From Aureibaculum algae (GTDB lineage: Bacteria; Bacteroidota; Bacteroidia; Flavobacteriales; Flavobacteriaceae): a stretch of 64,000 nucleotides of DNA. Positions 8,700-18,191 of the stretch are shown one piece after another (the first letter of the stretch is position 1; each line of letters begins with the position of its first letter). The stretch spans positions 2,122,501 to 2,186,500 of the forward strand of contig NZ_CP040749.1 of NCBI RefSeq assembly GCF_006065315.1, written 5' to 3'. The position numbers and the translations under genes were made by a program. A model generated the notes under the pieces. The model was not told where the DNA came from. It ran no database searches and saw nothing but the letters and a program-made list of their open reading frames with translations.

Positions 8700-9098
8700 A
8701 TGCATATGAAATTTCACACTAGAAAATGGGTAAAACCTGAAGATTTAAACCCTAATGGAACCTTGTTTGGAGGAAGGCTATTGTCTTGGATAGATGAAGA
8801 AGCAGCCTTGTTTACAATTATTCAATTAGAGAATACAAAAGTAGTAACCAAACGCATATCTCAAGTAGACTTTAAAAATTCAGCCAGAGAAGGCGATATT
8901 ATAGAGATAGGTATAGAAGTAGTTAAATTTGGCATGGCATCTTTAACCTTGGCATGTGAGGTTAGAAACAAAATGACACAAGAAACTATTTTAACGATCT
9001 CTAGTATTGTGATGGCAAATCTTGATGATAAGGGGAAGCCAAAAGCACATGGTAAAACAGAGATGGAATATGTTACGGATCGATTAAAAAACAAGTAA
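8700..9098 (+). CDS. Acyl-CoA thioesterase, YciA-like hotdog fold
   Basis: A 132-residue hotdog protein that hydrolyses acyl-CoA. The signature is NPNGTLFGGRLLSWIDEEAA, where the N and D are the catalytic or substrate residues of the YciA/BACH branch, followed by VDFKNSAREGDIIEI. The length is that of a single hotdog domain; the family works as a trimer of dimers or as a hexamer. Two ATGs, at 8700 and 8706, are both possible. It is convergent with the MscS gene, 2 bp apart. Confidence 0.88.
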   Translation: MHMKFHTRKWVKPEDLNPNGTLFGGRLLSWIDEEAALFTIIQLENTKVVTKRISQVDFKNSAREGDIIEIGIEVVKFGMASLTLACEVRNKMTQETILTISSIVMANLDDKGKPKAHGKTEMEYVTDRLKNK

Positions 9099-9100
9099 CC

Positions 9101-10363
9101 TTACTTAAATTTCGAACTCAATTCTTGAAAATCTTTAGAGCTAGGTTCTTGAAATAATTCTAAATCAAAATGGGAAACAGTAGCAATCAAGTGTTCAAAA
9201 ATATCTGCCATAATATGTTCATAGTTGATCCATCTTTTATCCTTTGAAAAAGTATAAATTTCTAAAGGAACCCCTTTTGAAGTAGGCTCGAGATGACGCG
9301 TCATAATCATCATATCTTTATTGATTGCAGAATGCTCATTTAAATATAAATCGCAATACTTTCTAAATAACCCAAGATTGGTTTGATTTCTGCCATTAAC
9401 AATGACCGATCTGTCTGAATTATGTTCTGTATTGTATTTATCAATATCAGATTGTCTGTGAGCTATATAATCGGTAAGAATTTGAATTTTTGAAAACTTT
9501 TTCAGATCCTTATCTGTTAAAAATTTAATACTATTTGTTTTAATAATAAAAGCCCTTTTAATTCTTCTACCACCACTTTCTTGCATTCCTCTCCAGTTTT
9601 TAAAGGAATCAGAGATTAAAGCATAAGTTGGTATTGTAGTAATTGTTAAATCCCAGTTAGACACTTTTACTGTAGCTAAATTTATTTCAACAACATCTCC
9701 ATCGGCACCATAATTATCCATGGTTATCCAATCGCCAATACGAACCATATCGTTGATAGAAACTTGTATACTTGCTACAAAACCTAATATAGTATCTCTA
9801 AAAATCAGTAACAAAATTGCAGAGGCTGCACCAAAAGTAGCTAAGAATTTAAGGATACTTTGACCTGTAATTTCAGAAAAAATAAATATGGCTCCTACAA
9901 ACCATAAAAATATTACGATTACTTGAGCGTAACTGTCTAAGGGTTTATCTTTAAAATAGTCCTTTTGCTTTAAATATTCTTTTGTAGTTCTTAAAAGACT
10001 TCTAAAAATCCAAACCATTAAAATTATGAGATATACATCTGTAGCTTTAATAAAAAAGTTTTTCCATATTTCAAAGTCAGTTAAAACATAAGGAATTAAT
10101 TTTCTTAGAATAATAAATGGAATAATATGAGCTATATATTTTGGAAAATTACTTTGAACCAAGTAGTCATCATAAGTAGTTTTAGTTTTAATGGTGAAAA
10201 CTTTGAAGGCCCTTATGATTATTCTTTTAAGAATAAAATCAATCAATAAGAGTACAACGATTAAAATAATCAAATTTATCAAAAGGTTTAAGTATAAGGC
10301 TACATCTTCAGATACATTATTGGTTATTAAAATATTATAAAACCATTTAAAATAATTGCTCAT
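9101..10363 (-). CDS. Mechanosensitive ion channel, MscS family (YbdG-like)
   Basis: A 420-residue inner-membrane protein. It has four to five N-terminal transmembrane segments (about 20-45, 75-95, 105-125 and 150-170). The pore helix region is FLATFGAASAILLLIFRDTILGF (about 173-195), with the beta domain following (VRIGDWITMDNYGADGDVVEI). A large cytosolic C-terminus with TNLGLFRKYC and EPTSKGVPLEIYTF matches the YbdG/long MscS subfamily. It protects against hypo-osmotic shock. It is a single gene, tail-to-tail with the thioesterase. Confidence 0.88.
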   Translation of the reverse strand: MSNYFKWFYNILITNNVSEDVALYLNLLINLIILIVVLLLIDFILKRIIIRAFKVFTIKTKTTYDDYLVQSNFPKYIAHIIPFIILRKLIPYVLTDFEIWKNFFIKATDVYLIILMVWIFRSLLRTTKEYLKQKDYFKDKPLDSYAQVIVIFLWFVGAIFIFSEITGQSILKFLATFGAASAILLLIFRDTILGFVASIQVSINDMVRIGDWITMDNYGADGDVVEINLATVKVSNWDLTITTIPTYALISDSFKNWRGMQESGGRRIKRAFIIKTNSIKFLTDKDLKKFSKIQILTDYIAHRQSDIDKYNTEHNSDRSVIVNGRNQTNLGLFRKYCDLYLNEHSAINKDMMIMTRHLEPTSKGVPLEIYTFSKDKRWINYEHIMADIFEHLIATVSHFDLELFQEPSSKDFQELSSKFK

Positions 10364-10475
10364 TACAGAAGGTATTTTGTGGAGTTCAAACTAAAAAGAC
10401 AAAGCTAAAGAAAATGAAGGAACTATATACGGTTATCTATTTATATTGTATTTTAGTATTCATAATTATAATATC

Positions 10476-10886
10476 ATGATTGATAAAGTTCCGGAAAACA
10501 AAGTGTCATTTAAATATTCGTTTAAAGTTACCTTAAATGATATAGATGGATTAGGGCATGTAAATAATGTAGCTTATTTAGCTTGGACGCAAATGGTTGC
10601 TAATATGCATTGGGAAAAACTAGCGTCAGATGAACTAAAGAAAAACGTTCAATGGTTTGTGCTTCGGCATGAAGTTGATTATGTGCAGCAAGCCTTTAAC
10701 AATGACACCATTACTATTTATACTTGGATTGAAGATGTAAAAGGGGCAAGGTCAAATCGGGTTTTTCGAATTTATCGTGAAGACGAGCTTTTAGTGAAGT
10801 GTAAAACTACATGGTGTTTGATAGATGCCAAAACTTTAAAACCAAAACGAATTGATAATGAATTAGCGGATTTATTTATCGTTTAA
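10476..10886 (+). CDS. Acyl-CoA thioesterase, 4HBT/FadM-like hotdog fold
   Basis: A hotdog thioesterase of about 136 residues. The active-site signature VTLNDIDGLGHVNNVAYLAW (DxDxxGHVNNxxYL) is complete. The frame opens at 10446, but the ATG at 10476 (MIDKVPENK) gives the normal length and is preferred. It is cytosolic and acts on acyl-CoA. Its stop codon lies within the left arm of a 16-bp hairpin that separates it from the convergent M19 peptidase gene. Confidence 0.85.
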   Translation: MIDKVPENKVSFKYSFKVTLNDIDGLGHVNNVAYLAWTQMVANMHWEKLASDELKKNVQWFVLRHEVDYVQQAFNNDTITIYTWIEDVKGARSNRVFRIYREDELLVKCKTTWCLIDAKTLKPKRIDNELADLFIV

Positions 10887-10915
10887 AGACGTAATAGGAT
10901 ACGTCTTTAAACGAT
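10878..10915. terminator. 16-bp perfect-stem hairpin between convergent genes
   Basis: ATCGTTTAAAGACGTA (10878-10893) pairs perfectly with 10900-10915 over a 6-nt loop. It contains the stop codon of the thioesterase and lies just after the end of the M19 gene. No long T-run follows on either strand, so it may block transcription or protect 3' ends rather than be a canonical intrinsic terminator. Confidence 0.55.
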
Positions 10916-10921
10916 ATGTAT

Positions 10922-12280
10922 TTAGGCTACTTTTTGTAATTCTGCAGCCACTTTTTGTACATCATCTAATACCCTTAATAAATTACCACTCCATAATTTA
11001 CTAATCTGATCTTCGGTATAACCACGTTTAACCAACTCGAGTGTTACATTAAAAGTTTCAGAAGCATCTGACCATCCTTCAATACCACCACCACCATCAA
11101 AATCAGAAGAAATTCCTACATGGTCAATACCAATCAAATCTACCAAATAATCGATGTGATCTACAAAATCAGAAACATCAACAGCACCTGGTGCATCTTT
11201 AATAGTTTTCATTTTACGATTAACAACAGATCTAGCTTTCATATAATTTGCATAATAAGCATCTCTGTCAGCTTCAGCCAGTTTTCTAGCTACACTTCTT
11301 TCTAAATACTTTACACCCATGGAATCTAATACCTTTTTGTAGATAGATTTTTCAAAAGCATTTCTTTTATTTTGTTTCTTGGTATTTACATACGATTTAA
11401 AGGCTACCGTTTGCACTACGCCATTCTTTTCTTTAATTAATTGCAATACTTCGTCATTTAAGTTTCTGCTATGGTCGCATAAAGCTCTTGCGGCTGAATG
11501 TGAGGCTATAACTGGAGCTTTAGATAATGCAATAGCTTGTTTATTAGCTTCAATAGATGGGTGAGATAAGTCTACCATAATTCCATATTTATTCATTTCA
11601 GCAATAACTTCTTTTCCCAAATCACTTAAACCTTTATGTAACCATACATTATCCTTTTCACCTGTATTTGAATCAGCCAATTGGCTATGTCCATTATGAG
11701 CTAAGGACATGTATCTGGCTCCTAGGTCATAAAACTTCTTTACATTAGAAATATCTGTTCCAATTGGATATCCATTTTCTACACCAATCATAGCCACTTT
11801 TTTTCCAGCTGCGTTTATTCTTCTAACGTCATCAGAAGTTAATGCTAATTCAATTTTATCTGGTGCAATTTCTTCAGTCAATCTATGAATAGCTTCAAAT
11901 TTAGCCATTGCATTTGCATAGGCTTTTTTATAACCTGCTTTATTCAAATTACCTTGACCGGTGTAAACTATAAACCATGCCACATCAAGTCCACCTTCTT
12001 CCATTTTAGGCAAGTTAACTTGGTTTTCTAAACGTTGTGTGTAATTTTTTTCTTTAAGGAAATTAGCTACATTAATATCATCATGGGTATCTAATGTAAT
12101 AACGCGTTCGTGAATTTCTTTGGCGTAAGCTACTGTATCTACTATTTTAGTTTCAACAATTTCAGTTTTAATGTCAGTAGAATCTGAAATGATTTTTGAG
12201 GTTTCGGAAGTATCTGATTTTTTATTTGTGTTACAAGAAGTTAAAAAGACAATTGTAATTAAAAACAATGTAGTTCTCAT
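10922..12280 (-). CDS. Membrane dipeptidase (peptidase M19), lipoprotein
   Basis: A 452-residue zinc dipeptidase of the renal dipeptidase family, exported as a lipoprotein: signal MRTTLFLITIVFLTSCN with the lipobox Cys at residue 16. Metal-site motifs are in place: LDTHDDIN (HxD), LAHNGHSQLADS, VDLSHPS, ASHSAARAL and the late GISSDFDGGGG. It should hydrolyse dipeptides, possibly of D-amino-acid type, in the periplasm. It is a monocistronic gene, divergent from the lipoprotein gene at 12353. Confidence 0.92.
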   Translation of the reverse strand: MRTTLFLITIVFLTSCNTNKKSDTSETSKIISDSTDIKTEIVETKIVDTVAYAKEIHERVITLDTHDDINVANFLKEKNYTQRLENQVNLPKMEEGGLDVAWFIVYTGQGNLNKAGYKKAYANAMAKFEAIHRLTEEIAPDKIELALTSDDVRRINAAGKKVAMIGVENGYPIGTDISNVKKFYDLGARYMSLAHNGHSQLADSNTGEKDNVWLHKGLSDLGKEVIAEMNKYGIMVDLSHPSIEANKQAIALSKAPVIASHSAARALCDHSRNLNDEVLQLIKEKNGVVQTVAFKSYVNTKKQNKRNAFEKSIYKKVLDSMGVKYLERSVARKLAEADRDAYYANYMKARSVVNRKMKTIKDAPGAVDVSDFVDHIDYLVDLIGIDHVGISSDFDGGGGIEGWSDASETFNVTLELVKRGYTEDQISKLWSGNLLRVLDDVQKVAAELQKVA

Positions 12281-12327
12281 GTATTTAAATTTAAGGTTGG
12301 TTAAGGTGTAAAATATGTATAATTATT

Positions 12328-12335
12328 TATATTTG
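12328..12335 (+). promoter_or_regulatory. -7 box TATATTTG upstream of the lipoprotein gene at 12353
   Basis: An exact TAnnTTTG match 17 bp before the ATG. No convincing TTG at -33 spacing was found. Confidence 0.45.
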
Positions 12336-12352
12336 AATCAAATATATCAATT

Positions 12353-13036
12353 ATGAAACTATCTAAAAGCATTTTACCAATTATTTTATTAATGATTTTT
12401 TATATTTCTTGTGAAAAACCTAAAGAAAACGCACAAAAGGTAGAAGAAAATGAAAAATTAGAGCAAAAGGTCGAAAAAACAGAAGAAAATGTAATTGTTC
12501 CAAATCAAAAGTTGACGAAAGAGCATCAAATTGCTTCAGCTGTTTTAGCAGCTCCAGAAGAAACAAGAGCAGGGGCAAAGGTATATGGGTATGATGATGA
12601 TGGAAATTTTACCACTTTAAGAGAAGGTACAAATGCCATGATTTGTATTGCTGACAATCCCAATAAAAAGGGATTTCAAGTAGTGGCATATCATAAAGAT
12701 CTAGAACCATTTATGGCAAGAGGCAGAGCATTAAAAGCGGAAGGAAAGAAAACACAAGAATTAAGGGCAATACGAGAACAAGAAGGTAAGGATGGTAAAT
12801 TAAAATTGCCTAAAAACCCATCAACATTACACGTTTTGCAAGGGGAGAAAGGTGGTTTTGATGTTCAAAGTGCAACGAATGTAAATACGCATTATAGATA
12901 TGTTGTTTATATGCCCTTTGCGACTCAAGAAAGTACAGGTTTGTCATTAAAACCAAACGCTCCGGGTCATCCTTGGTTAATGTTTCCAGGTACTGCTGGT
13001 GCACATATTATGATTACACCACCGACTGAAAAATAG
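12353..13036 (+). CDS. Putative lipoprotein of unknown function
   Basis: A 227-residue exported protein. The signal peptide MKLSKSILPIILLMIFYISC ends in a lipobox Cys at residue 20. A Lys/Glu-rich linker (about 21-60) precedes the folded part, which contains KLTKEHQIASAVLAAPEET, ADNPNKKGFQVVAYH and FPGTAGAHIMITPP. I do not recognise a named domain. It is monocistronic, with its own promoter box, and leuC follows after about 130 bp. Confidence 0.7.
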   Translation: MKLSKSILPIILLMIFYISCEKPKENAQKVEENEKLEQKVEKTEENVIVPNQKLTKEHQIASAVLAAPEETRAGAKVYGYDDDGNFTTLREGTNAMICIADNPNKKGFQVVAYHKDLEPFMARGRALKAEGKKTQELRAIREQEGKDGKLKLPKNPSTLHVLQGEKGGFDVQSATNVNTHYRYVVYMPFATQESTGLSLKPNAPGHPWLMFPGTAGAHIMITPPTEK

Positions 13037-13167
13037 GAATAATAGTAAACTTTGAAACTCGAAATAAGGTGTTGAACATCGTAATCTCTAATTAAGTTAT
13101 TTTATAGATATTTTATAAAATTTTATATTCGCAAGATTATTAAAATATCAAAAAAATTAGATTGATT

Positions 13168-14565
13168 ATGAGTAATACTTTATTTGACAAAGTTTGGGAT
13201 GCCCATGTAGTACGTAAAATTGAAGGAGGACCAGATGTTTTTTTTATCGACAGACATTTAATACATGAGGTTACAAGTCCTGTTGCTTTCTTGGGGTTAA
13301 AAACGAGAGGCATTCAAGTTATGGAGCCAAAGCGAACTTTTGCTACAGCTGACCATAATACACCAACTATAAATCAACATTTACCTGTTGAAGATCCGCT
13401 TTCTGCTAATCAGTTAAAAGCATTAGAAGAAAATTCTAAAGAGCACGGTATTCTTCATTGGGGCTTAGGTCATGAAAATAATGGAATTGTTCATGTTGTA
13501 GGTCCAGAAAATGGAATTACGTTACCAGGAGCAACTATAGTTTGTGGAGATTCACATACATCAACACATGGTGCTTTTGGTGCCATTGCATTTGGTATTG
13601 GTACGTCAGAGGTGGAAATGGTACTTTCTACGCAATGTATTATGCAGCCTAAGCCTAAAAAAATGAGAATTAATATCGTTGGGAAACTGAATAAAGCAGT
13701 TACACCTAAAGATGTTGCATTATATATTATTTCACAATTATCAACTTCAGGTGCCACAGGTTATTTTGTAGAATATGCAGGTGATGTATTTGAGGAAATG
13801 TCTATGGAAGGTAGAATGACCGTTTGTAACCTAAGTATAGAAATGGGAGCTAGAGGTGGCATGATTGCCCCTGATGAAAAAACATTCGATTATATAAAAG
13901 GTAGAAAGTTTACACCAAAAGGAGCAGATTGGGATAAGGCTATGGAGTATTGGAAAACGTTGAAAACAGATGCTGATGCTACTTTCGATAAAGAATATAC
14001 ATTTGATGCTTCAGATATAGAACCCATGATTACTTATGGGACCAATCCAGGAATGGGTATGGGTATTTCTAATCAAATTCCACAATCAGATACCGTAAAA
14101 GATGGAAAAGCTACTTATGAGAAATCATTGAGCTATATGGGATATGAACAAGGAGAATCTATGATTGGTAAAACTATAGATTTTGTTTTTGTGGGTAGTT
14201 GTACTAATGGTAGAATAGAAGATTTTAGATCTTTTGCATCTATTGTTAAAGGAAGAAAAAAAGCTGACAATGTTACCGCTTGGTTAGTACCAGGTTCACA
14301 TAAAGTTGAAGCTCAAATTAAAGAAGAAGGTATTTTAGATATTTTAACAGATGCAGGTTTCGCATTAAGAGAGCCTGGATGTTCAGCTTGTTTAGCAATG
14401 AATGATGATAAGGTACCAGCAGGGAAATATGCAGTAAGTACTTCTAATAGAAATTTTGAAGGTCGTCAAGGACCCGGTTCTCGTACATTATTAGCAAGTC
14501 CTTTAGTGGCAGCAGCGGCAGCAGTAACTGGAAAAGTAACTGATCCACGTGAATTGATGGCGTAA
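13168..14565 (+). CDS. leuC: 3-isopropylmalate dehydratase large subunit LeuC
   Basis: LeuC isomerises 2- to 3-isopropylmalate in leucine biosynthesis, together with LeuD. The 465-residue protein has the three [4Fe-4S] ligands: Cys in FVGSCTNGR and the CxxC of [10 protein letters not shown]. It also has [13 protein letters not shown] and the C-terminal [14 protein letters not shown]. The frame opens at a TTG at 13162; the ATG at 13168 ([11 protein letters not shown]) is preferred. leuD follows 45 bp downstream. No leader peptide or T-box-like structure was seen upstream. Confidence 0.97.
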   Translation: MSNTLFDKVWDAHVVRKIEGGPDVFFIDRHLIHEVTSPVAFLGLKTRGIQVMEPKRTFATADHNTPTINQHLPVEDPLSANQLKALEENSKEHGILHWGLGHENNGIVHVVGPENGITLPGATIVCGDSHTSTHGAFGAIAFGIGTSEVEMVLSTQCIMQPKPKKMRINIVGKLNKAVTPKDVALYIISQLSTSGATGYFVEYAGDVFEEMSMEGRMTVCNLSIEMGARGGMIAPDEKTFDYIKGRKFTPKGADWDKAMEYWKTLKTDADATFDKEYTFDASDIEPMITYGTNPGMGMGISNQIPQSDTVKDGKATYEKSLSYMGYEQGESMIGKTIDFVFVGSCTNGRIEDFRSFASIVKGRKKADNVTAWLVPGSHKVEAQIKEEGILDILTDAGFALREPGCSACLAMNDDKVPAGKYAVSTSNRNFEGRQGPGSRTLLASPLVAAAAAVTGKVTDPRELMA

Positions 14566-14610
14566 GCATCTACCAAATAACAATAAGTATAATAATAGAA
14601 TAACCATACA

Positions 14611-15207
14611 ATGGCATACGATAAATTTAATATTTTACAAACATCAGCATACCCACTTTCAATAGAAAATGTGGATACCGATCAAATCATTCCTGCTCGT
14701 TTTTTAAAGGCTACAGAAAGAAAAGGTTTTGGAGATAATCTTTTTAGAGATTGGAGATACAATGCAGATGATAGTCCGAAAGTTGATTTTCCTTTAAACG
14801 ATCCAAAATACAGTGGTAAAATTTTAGTTGGAGGAAGAAATTTTGGATCAGGATCTTCACGAGAGCATGCAGCTTGGGCAGTATATGACTTTGGATTCAG
14901 ATGTGTAATCTCTAGTTTTTTTGCAGATATCTTTAGAGGGAATTGTTTGAATATTGGTGTTTTACCAGTTCAGGTAAGCGAAGAATTTTTACAAGAGATT
15001 TTTGGAGCAATTGAAGCAAATCCGGACACGGAAATCAAAGTAGATTTACAAAATCAGACCGTTACACTTTTAAGTTCAGGTACCTCAGAATCGTTTGAAA
15101 TTAACTCCTATAAAAAGGAAAACATGCTCAATGGTTTTGATGATATAGACTATTTACAAAATATAAAGGGAGAGATTCAAGAGTTTGTAAAAACACGTCC
15201 TTTTTAA
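14611..15207 (+). CDS. leuD: 3-isopropylmalate dehydratase small subunit LeuD
   Basis: The 198-residue swivelling domain subunit of isopropylmalate isomerase. It has the NVDTDQIIPARFL start and the GRNFGSGSSREHAAWA loop. It forms a heterodimer with LeuC, encoded just upstream. Length is normal. The LeuA-like synthase starts 24 bp downstream, so leuC-leuD-synthase is one transcription unit. Confidence 0.97.
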   Translation: MAYDKFNILQTSAYPLSIENVDTDQIIPARFLKATERKGFGDNLFRDWRYNADDSPKVDFPLNDPKYSGKILVGGRNFGSGSSREHAAWAVYDFGFRCVISSFFADIFRGNCLNIGVLPVQVSEEFLQEIFGAIEANPDTEIKVDLQNQTVTLLSSGTSESFEINSYKKENMLNGFDDIDYLQNIKGEIQEFVKTRPF

Positions 15208-15231
15208 TATAATTTTCTACAGCAGACCTAT

Positions 15232-16749
15232 ATGACCAAGCGTAAAATTGAAATCATGGACACCACCTTACGAGATGGTGAACAAACTAGTGGTGTTTCA
15301 TTTTCTTCATCAGAAAAGTTGACCATTGCTCAATTATTATTAGAAGAACTAAAGGTTGATCGAATTGAAGTTGCTTCAACGCGAGTTTCTGAAGGTGAAT
15401 TTAATGCGGTTAAAAGCATAACGGAATGGGCTAAAGAAAAAGGTTATTTAGATAAAATAGAGGTTTTATCTTTTGTAGATAATGGATTGTCCATTGAGTG
15501 GATGAAGAATACAGGAGCCAAAGTTCAGAACTTACTGACCAAAGGCTCCTTAAATCATTTAAAATATCAGCTTAAAAAGACACCCGAACAACACTTTTCA
15601 GAAATAAAAAAAGTTATTGAACTTGCTGTAGCCGCTTCAATTAAAACCAATGTTTATTTAGAAGATTGGAGTAATGGAATGCGTAATTCAGAGGCATATG
15701 TCTATGAATATTTAGATTTTTTAGAAACGCAACCTGTAGAACGTATTTTATTACCAGATACTTTGGGGGTATTATCTCCAGAAGAAAGTTTTAAATATCT
15801 CTCAGCCATTCGTGCTAAATATCCTAACATGCATATTGATTTCCATGCTCATAATGATTATGATTTGGGCGTTGCAAATGCCTTAGAAGGGGTAAAGGCA
15901 GGTGTAAACGGTTTGCATCTTACGGTTAATGGAATGGGTGAGCGAGCGGGTAATGCTCCATTGGCAAGTGTTGTTGCTGTAATAAATGACTTTTTACCTG
16001 ATGTTGAAATTGGTGTCAATGAAAAAGCTTTATATACGGTAAGTAAATTGGTAGAGACGTTCTCTGGTTTTAGAATACCGGTTAATAAACCTGTTTTAGG
16101 AGATAATGTTTTTACACAAACTGCTGGTATTCACGCGGATGGTGATAGCAAAAAGAATCTTTACTTTAACGATTTATTGCCGGAGAGGTTTGGTAGAAAA
16201 CGTAAATATGCCTTAGGAAAAACATCTGGAAAAGCCAATATTCAAAAAAATTTACAAGAGCTAGGTTTACAATTGAATGATGAAGATGTTTTAAAAGTAA
16301 CGCAGCGTATTATTGAATTGGGTGATAAGAAAGAAGTCGTTACCAAAGAAGATTTACCTTATATAATATCTGATGTGTTGGATAGTAATGTTTATGAAGA
16401 ACGCATTACAATAGAATCTTACGTGTTAACACATGCTAAGGGCCTAAAGCCATCAACAACCGTTTCTGTTAAAATTGATGGCGTCTTAATTGAAGAGCAT
16501 TGTCAAGGTGATGGTCAGTTTGATGCGTTTATGAATGCATTGGGTAAGGTTTATAAAAGTAAAGGGTTAATGTTACCTAAACTTACCGATTACGCCGTTA
16601 GAATTCCACCAGGATCAAGCTCTGATGCACTTTGTGAAACTGTTATTACTTGGAAAACTGCTGATAAAACTTTTAAAACAAGAGGGTTAGATTCTGATCA
16701 AACTGTCTCAGCCATAAAAGCTACGCAAAAGATGTTGAATATAATTTAA
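15232..16749 (+). CDS. LeuA-like 2-isopropylmalate/citramalate-type synthase with regulatory domain
   Basis: A 505-residue enzyme of the HMG-CoA-lyase-like Claisen condensing family. The catalytic barrel carries IMDTTLRDGEQTSGVSF and the metal motif IDFHAHNDYDLG, then GMGERAGNAPL. The C-terminal part (about 380-505) looks like the LeuA allosteric dimer domain, with PPGSSSDALCETVI. It sits with leuCD and probably makes 2-isopropylmalate. The TIM-barrel sequence is intermediate between LeuA and citramalate synthase CimA, so substrate (oxoisovalerate or pyruvate) is not settled. No leuB lies in the window. Confidence 0.85.
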   Translation: MTKRKIEIMDTTLRDGEQTSGVSFSSSEKLTIAQLLLEELKVDRIEVASTRVSEGEFNAVKSITEWAKEKGYLDKIEVLSFVDNGLSIEWMKNTGAKVQNLLTKGSLNHLKYQLKKTPEQHFSEIKKVIELAVAASIKTNVYLEDWSNGMRNSEAYVYEYLDFLETQPVERILLPDTLGVLSPEESFKYLSAIRAKYPNMHIDFHAHNDYDLGVANALEGVKAGVNGLHLTVNGMGERAGNAPLASVVAVINDFLPDVEIGVNEKALYTVSKLVETFSGFRIPVNKPVLGDNVFTQTAGIHADGDSKKNLYFNDLLPERFGRKRKYALGKTSGKANIQKNLQELGLQLNDEDVLKVTQRIIELGDKKEVVTKEDLPYIISDVLDSNVYEERITIESYVLTHAKGLKPSTTVSVKIDGVLIEEHCQGDGQFDAFMNALGKVYKSKGLMLPKLTDYAVRIPPGSSSDALCETVITWKTADKTFKTRGLDSDQTVSAIKATQKMLNII

Positions 16750-16807
16750 CCTTAGTAAAGTTAAATTTATAGTCGAATATTCCCTTTTTTTGATTAAATT
16801 ACTACCT

Positions 16808-16815
16808 TAATTTTG
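16808..16815 (+). promoter_or_regulatory. -7 box TAATTTTG before the gene at 16827
   Basis: An exact TAnnTTTG match 11 bp before the ATG. A TTG at 16790-16792 lies upstream with a 15-bp gap, somewhat shorter than usual for -33 spacing. Confidence 0.5.
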
Positions 16816-16826
16816 GACTTAAATCT

Positions 16827-18137
16827 ATGGTAGCTATAAATATTACTTCAATTTCAAAAAAGATAGTGTTCTCTTTTATATGCATGACTTTATCAGCAGG
16901 TTCAGTGTTTGCATTTTCAAATTTTCAGGAAGACCCAGCTGAATATATTAATGAATATATAGAATATGGTGGTGTTGTTTTGGATAGTGAAACGGGCAAT
17001 GCGTTGGTTTTTGCTACATTAACGGTTAAAGGAACAAATATCAGTACCATAACAAATTCCGATGGCCAATTCCTATTAAAAGTCCCGAAAGATCTAAACG
17101 ATGGAGTGTTAGTAATATCCTATATCGGATTTAATACGAAGGAGGTTTTATTGACAACATTAAAGGCAGAAGGTAATGAAATTGAATTGGTCAATTCAAT
17201 CATTAAGTTAGGGGAAATTAAATTGGTAGCTCCAAATGATGCCAAGGCTTTGGTTAAATCTACCTTAAAGAAAAAAGCTGATAATAATGTAAATAAACCT
17301 GTCTTAATGACCGCTTTTTACAGAGAAACTATTAAAAAAGGTCGTAAAAATGCCTCTTTAGCTGAGGCAATTGTAAATGTGTATAAACAACCTTATACCT
17401 CATCTAGACAAGATGATATAGAGCTATTTAAGGCAAGAAAAAGTACAGATTATAACAAGTTAGATACGGTAGCTTTAAAATTGCAAGGAGGCCCTTATAA
17501 TCCGTTATATATAGATTTAATGAAATACCCTGAATATATTTTTAATTCGGAAATGATTGATTTGTATCGATTTAGTTTTGCAAATTCAACAACAATCAAT
17601 GGTCAAGCGGTTTATGTAGTCCAGTTTAAACAACTAAATACCGTTACAGAACCTTTATATTATGGTAAGTTATATATAGATGTTGAAACGTCAGCGTTAA
17701 AAAGTGCGATTTACAATTTAAATGTTGAAAATAAAGAATTAACGGGCGACCTATTTGTACGAAAAAAACCAAGAGATATTAAAGTGTATCCAACCAATGC
17801 AGCCTATAGGGTTGATTATCGTGAGAAAGATGGTAAATATTATTATGGTTATGGAAATGTACAGTTGAGTTTTAAAGTGAAACGGAAACGAAAATGGTTT
17901 AGTTCTAACTATTCATTAACGAGTGAAATGGCTGTAACTGATTGGAAATTTAATATTGATAATGAGAAGTTAAAGAATAGAGAAAAGCTTAAGAAATCTG
18001 TCGTTATAAGTGATTCCGCATCAGGGTTTTCAGATCCTGAATTTTGGGGAGCATATAATGTTATTGAACCTGAAAAGTCTATTGAATCTGCCATTAACAA
18101 AATAAAGAAACAACTAAAAAAAGCCAATAAAGGCTAA
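16827..18137 (+). CDS. Exported carboxypeptidase-regulatory-like (CarboxypepD_reg) protein
   Basis: A 436-residue protein with a signal peptide (hydrophobic about residues 12-31, ending SAGSVFAFS). It then has a CarboxypepD_reg-like beta-sandwich (about 47-120: GGVVLDSETGNALVFATLTV, TNSDGQFLLKVP). The rest is beta-rich, with LMTAFYRETIKKG and FVRKKPRDIKVYP. Such proteins resemble TonB-dependent receptor N-domains without the barrel and occur at the Bacteroidota cell surface; no plug or barrel is present here. Role unknown. It is monocistronic. Confidence 0.75.
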   Translation: MVAINITSISKKIVFSFICMTLSAGSVFAFSNFQEDPAEYINEYIEYGGVVLDSETGNALVFATLTVKGTNISTITNSDGQFLLKVPKDLNDGVLVISYIGFNTKEVLLTTLKAEGNEIELVNSIIKLGEIKLVAPNDAKALVKSTLKKKADNNVNKPVLMTAFYRETIKKGRKNASLAEAIVNVYKQPYTSSRQDDIELFKARKSTDYNKLDTVALKLQGGPYNPLYIDLMKYPEYIFNSEMIDLYRFSFANSTTINGQAVYVVQFKQLNTVTEPLYYGKLYIDVETSALKSAIYNLNVENKELTGDLFVRKKPRDIKVYPTNAAYRVDYREKDGKYYYGYGNVQLSFKVKRKRKWFSSNYSLTSEMAVTDWKFNIDNEKLKNREKLKKSVVISDSASGFSDPEFWGAYNVIEPEKSIESAINKIKKQLKKANKG

Positions 18138-18164
18138 ACTGCTCAACAATTCTATTATTAAACG

Positions 18165-18172
18165 TACTTTTG
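18165..18172 (+). promoter_or_regulatory. -7 box TACTTTTG of the DEAD-box helicase gene
   Basis: An exact TAnnTTTG match 19 bp before the ATG at 18192. No clear TTG at -33. Confidence 0.5.
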
Positions 18173-18191
18173 CAGAAAATTACATTAAATT

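Noticed and set aside
12810..13004. Minus-strand frame of 64 codons inside the lipoprotein gene
   Set aside because: Antisense shadow of a gene with signal peptide, promoter box and better composition.
15232..16749. Naming this gene leuA or cimA outright
   Set aside because: The barrel is intermediate between the two families; the leuCD context favours isopropylmalate synthesis but sequence alone does not decide.
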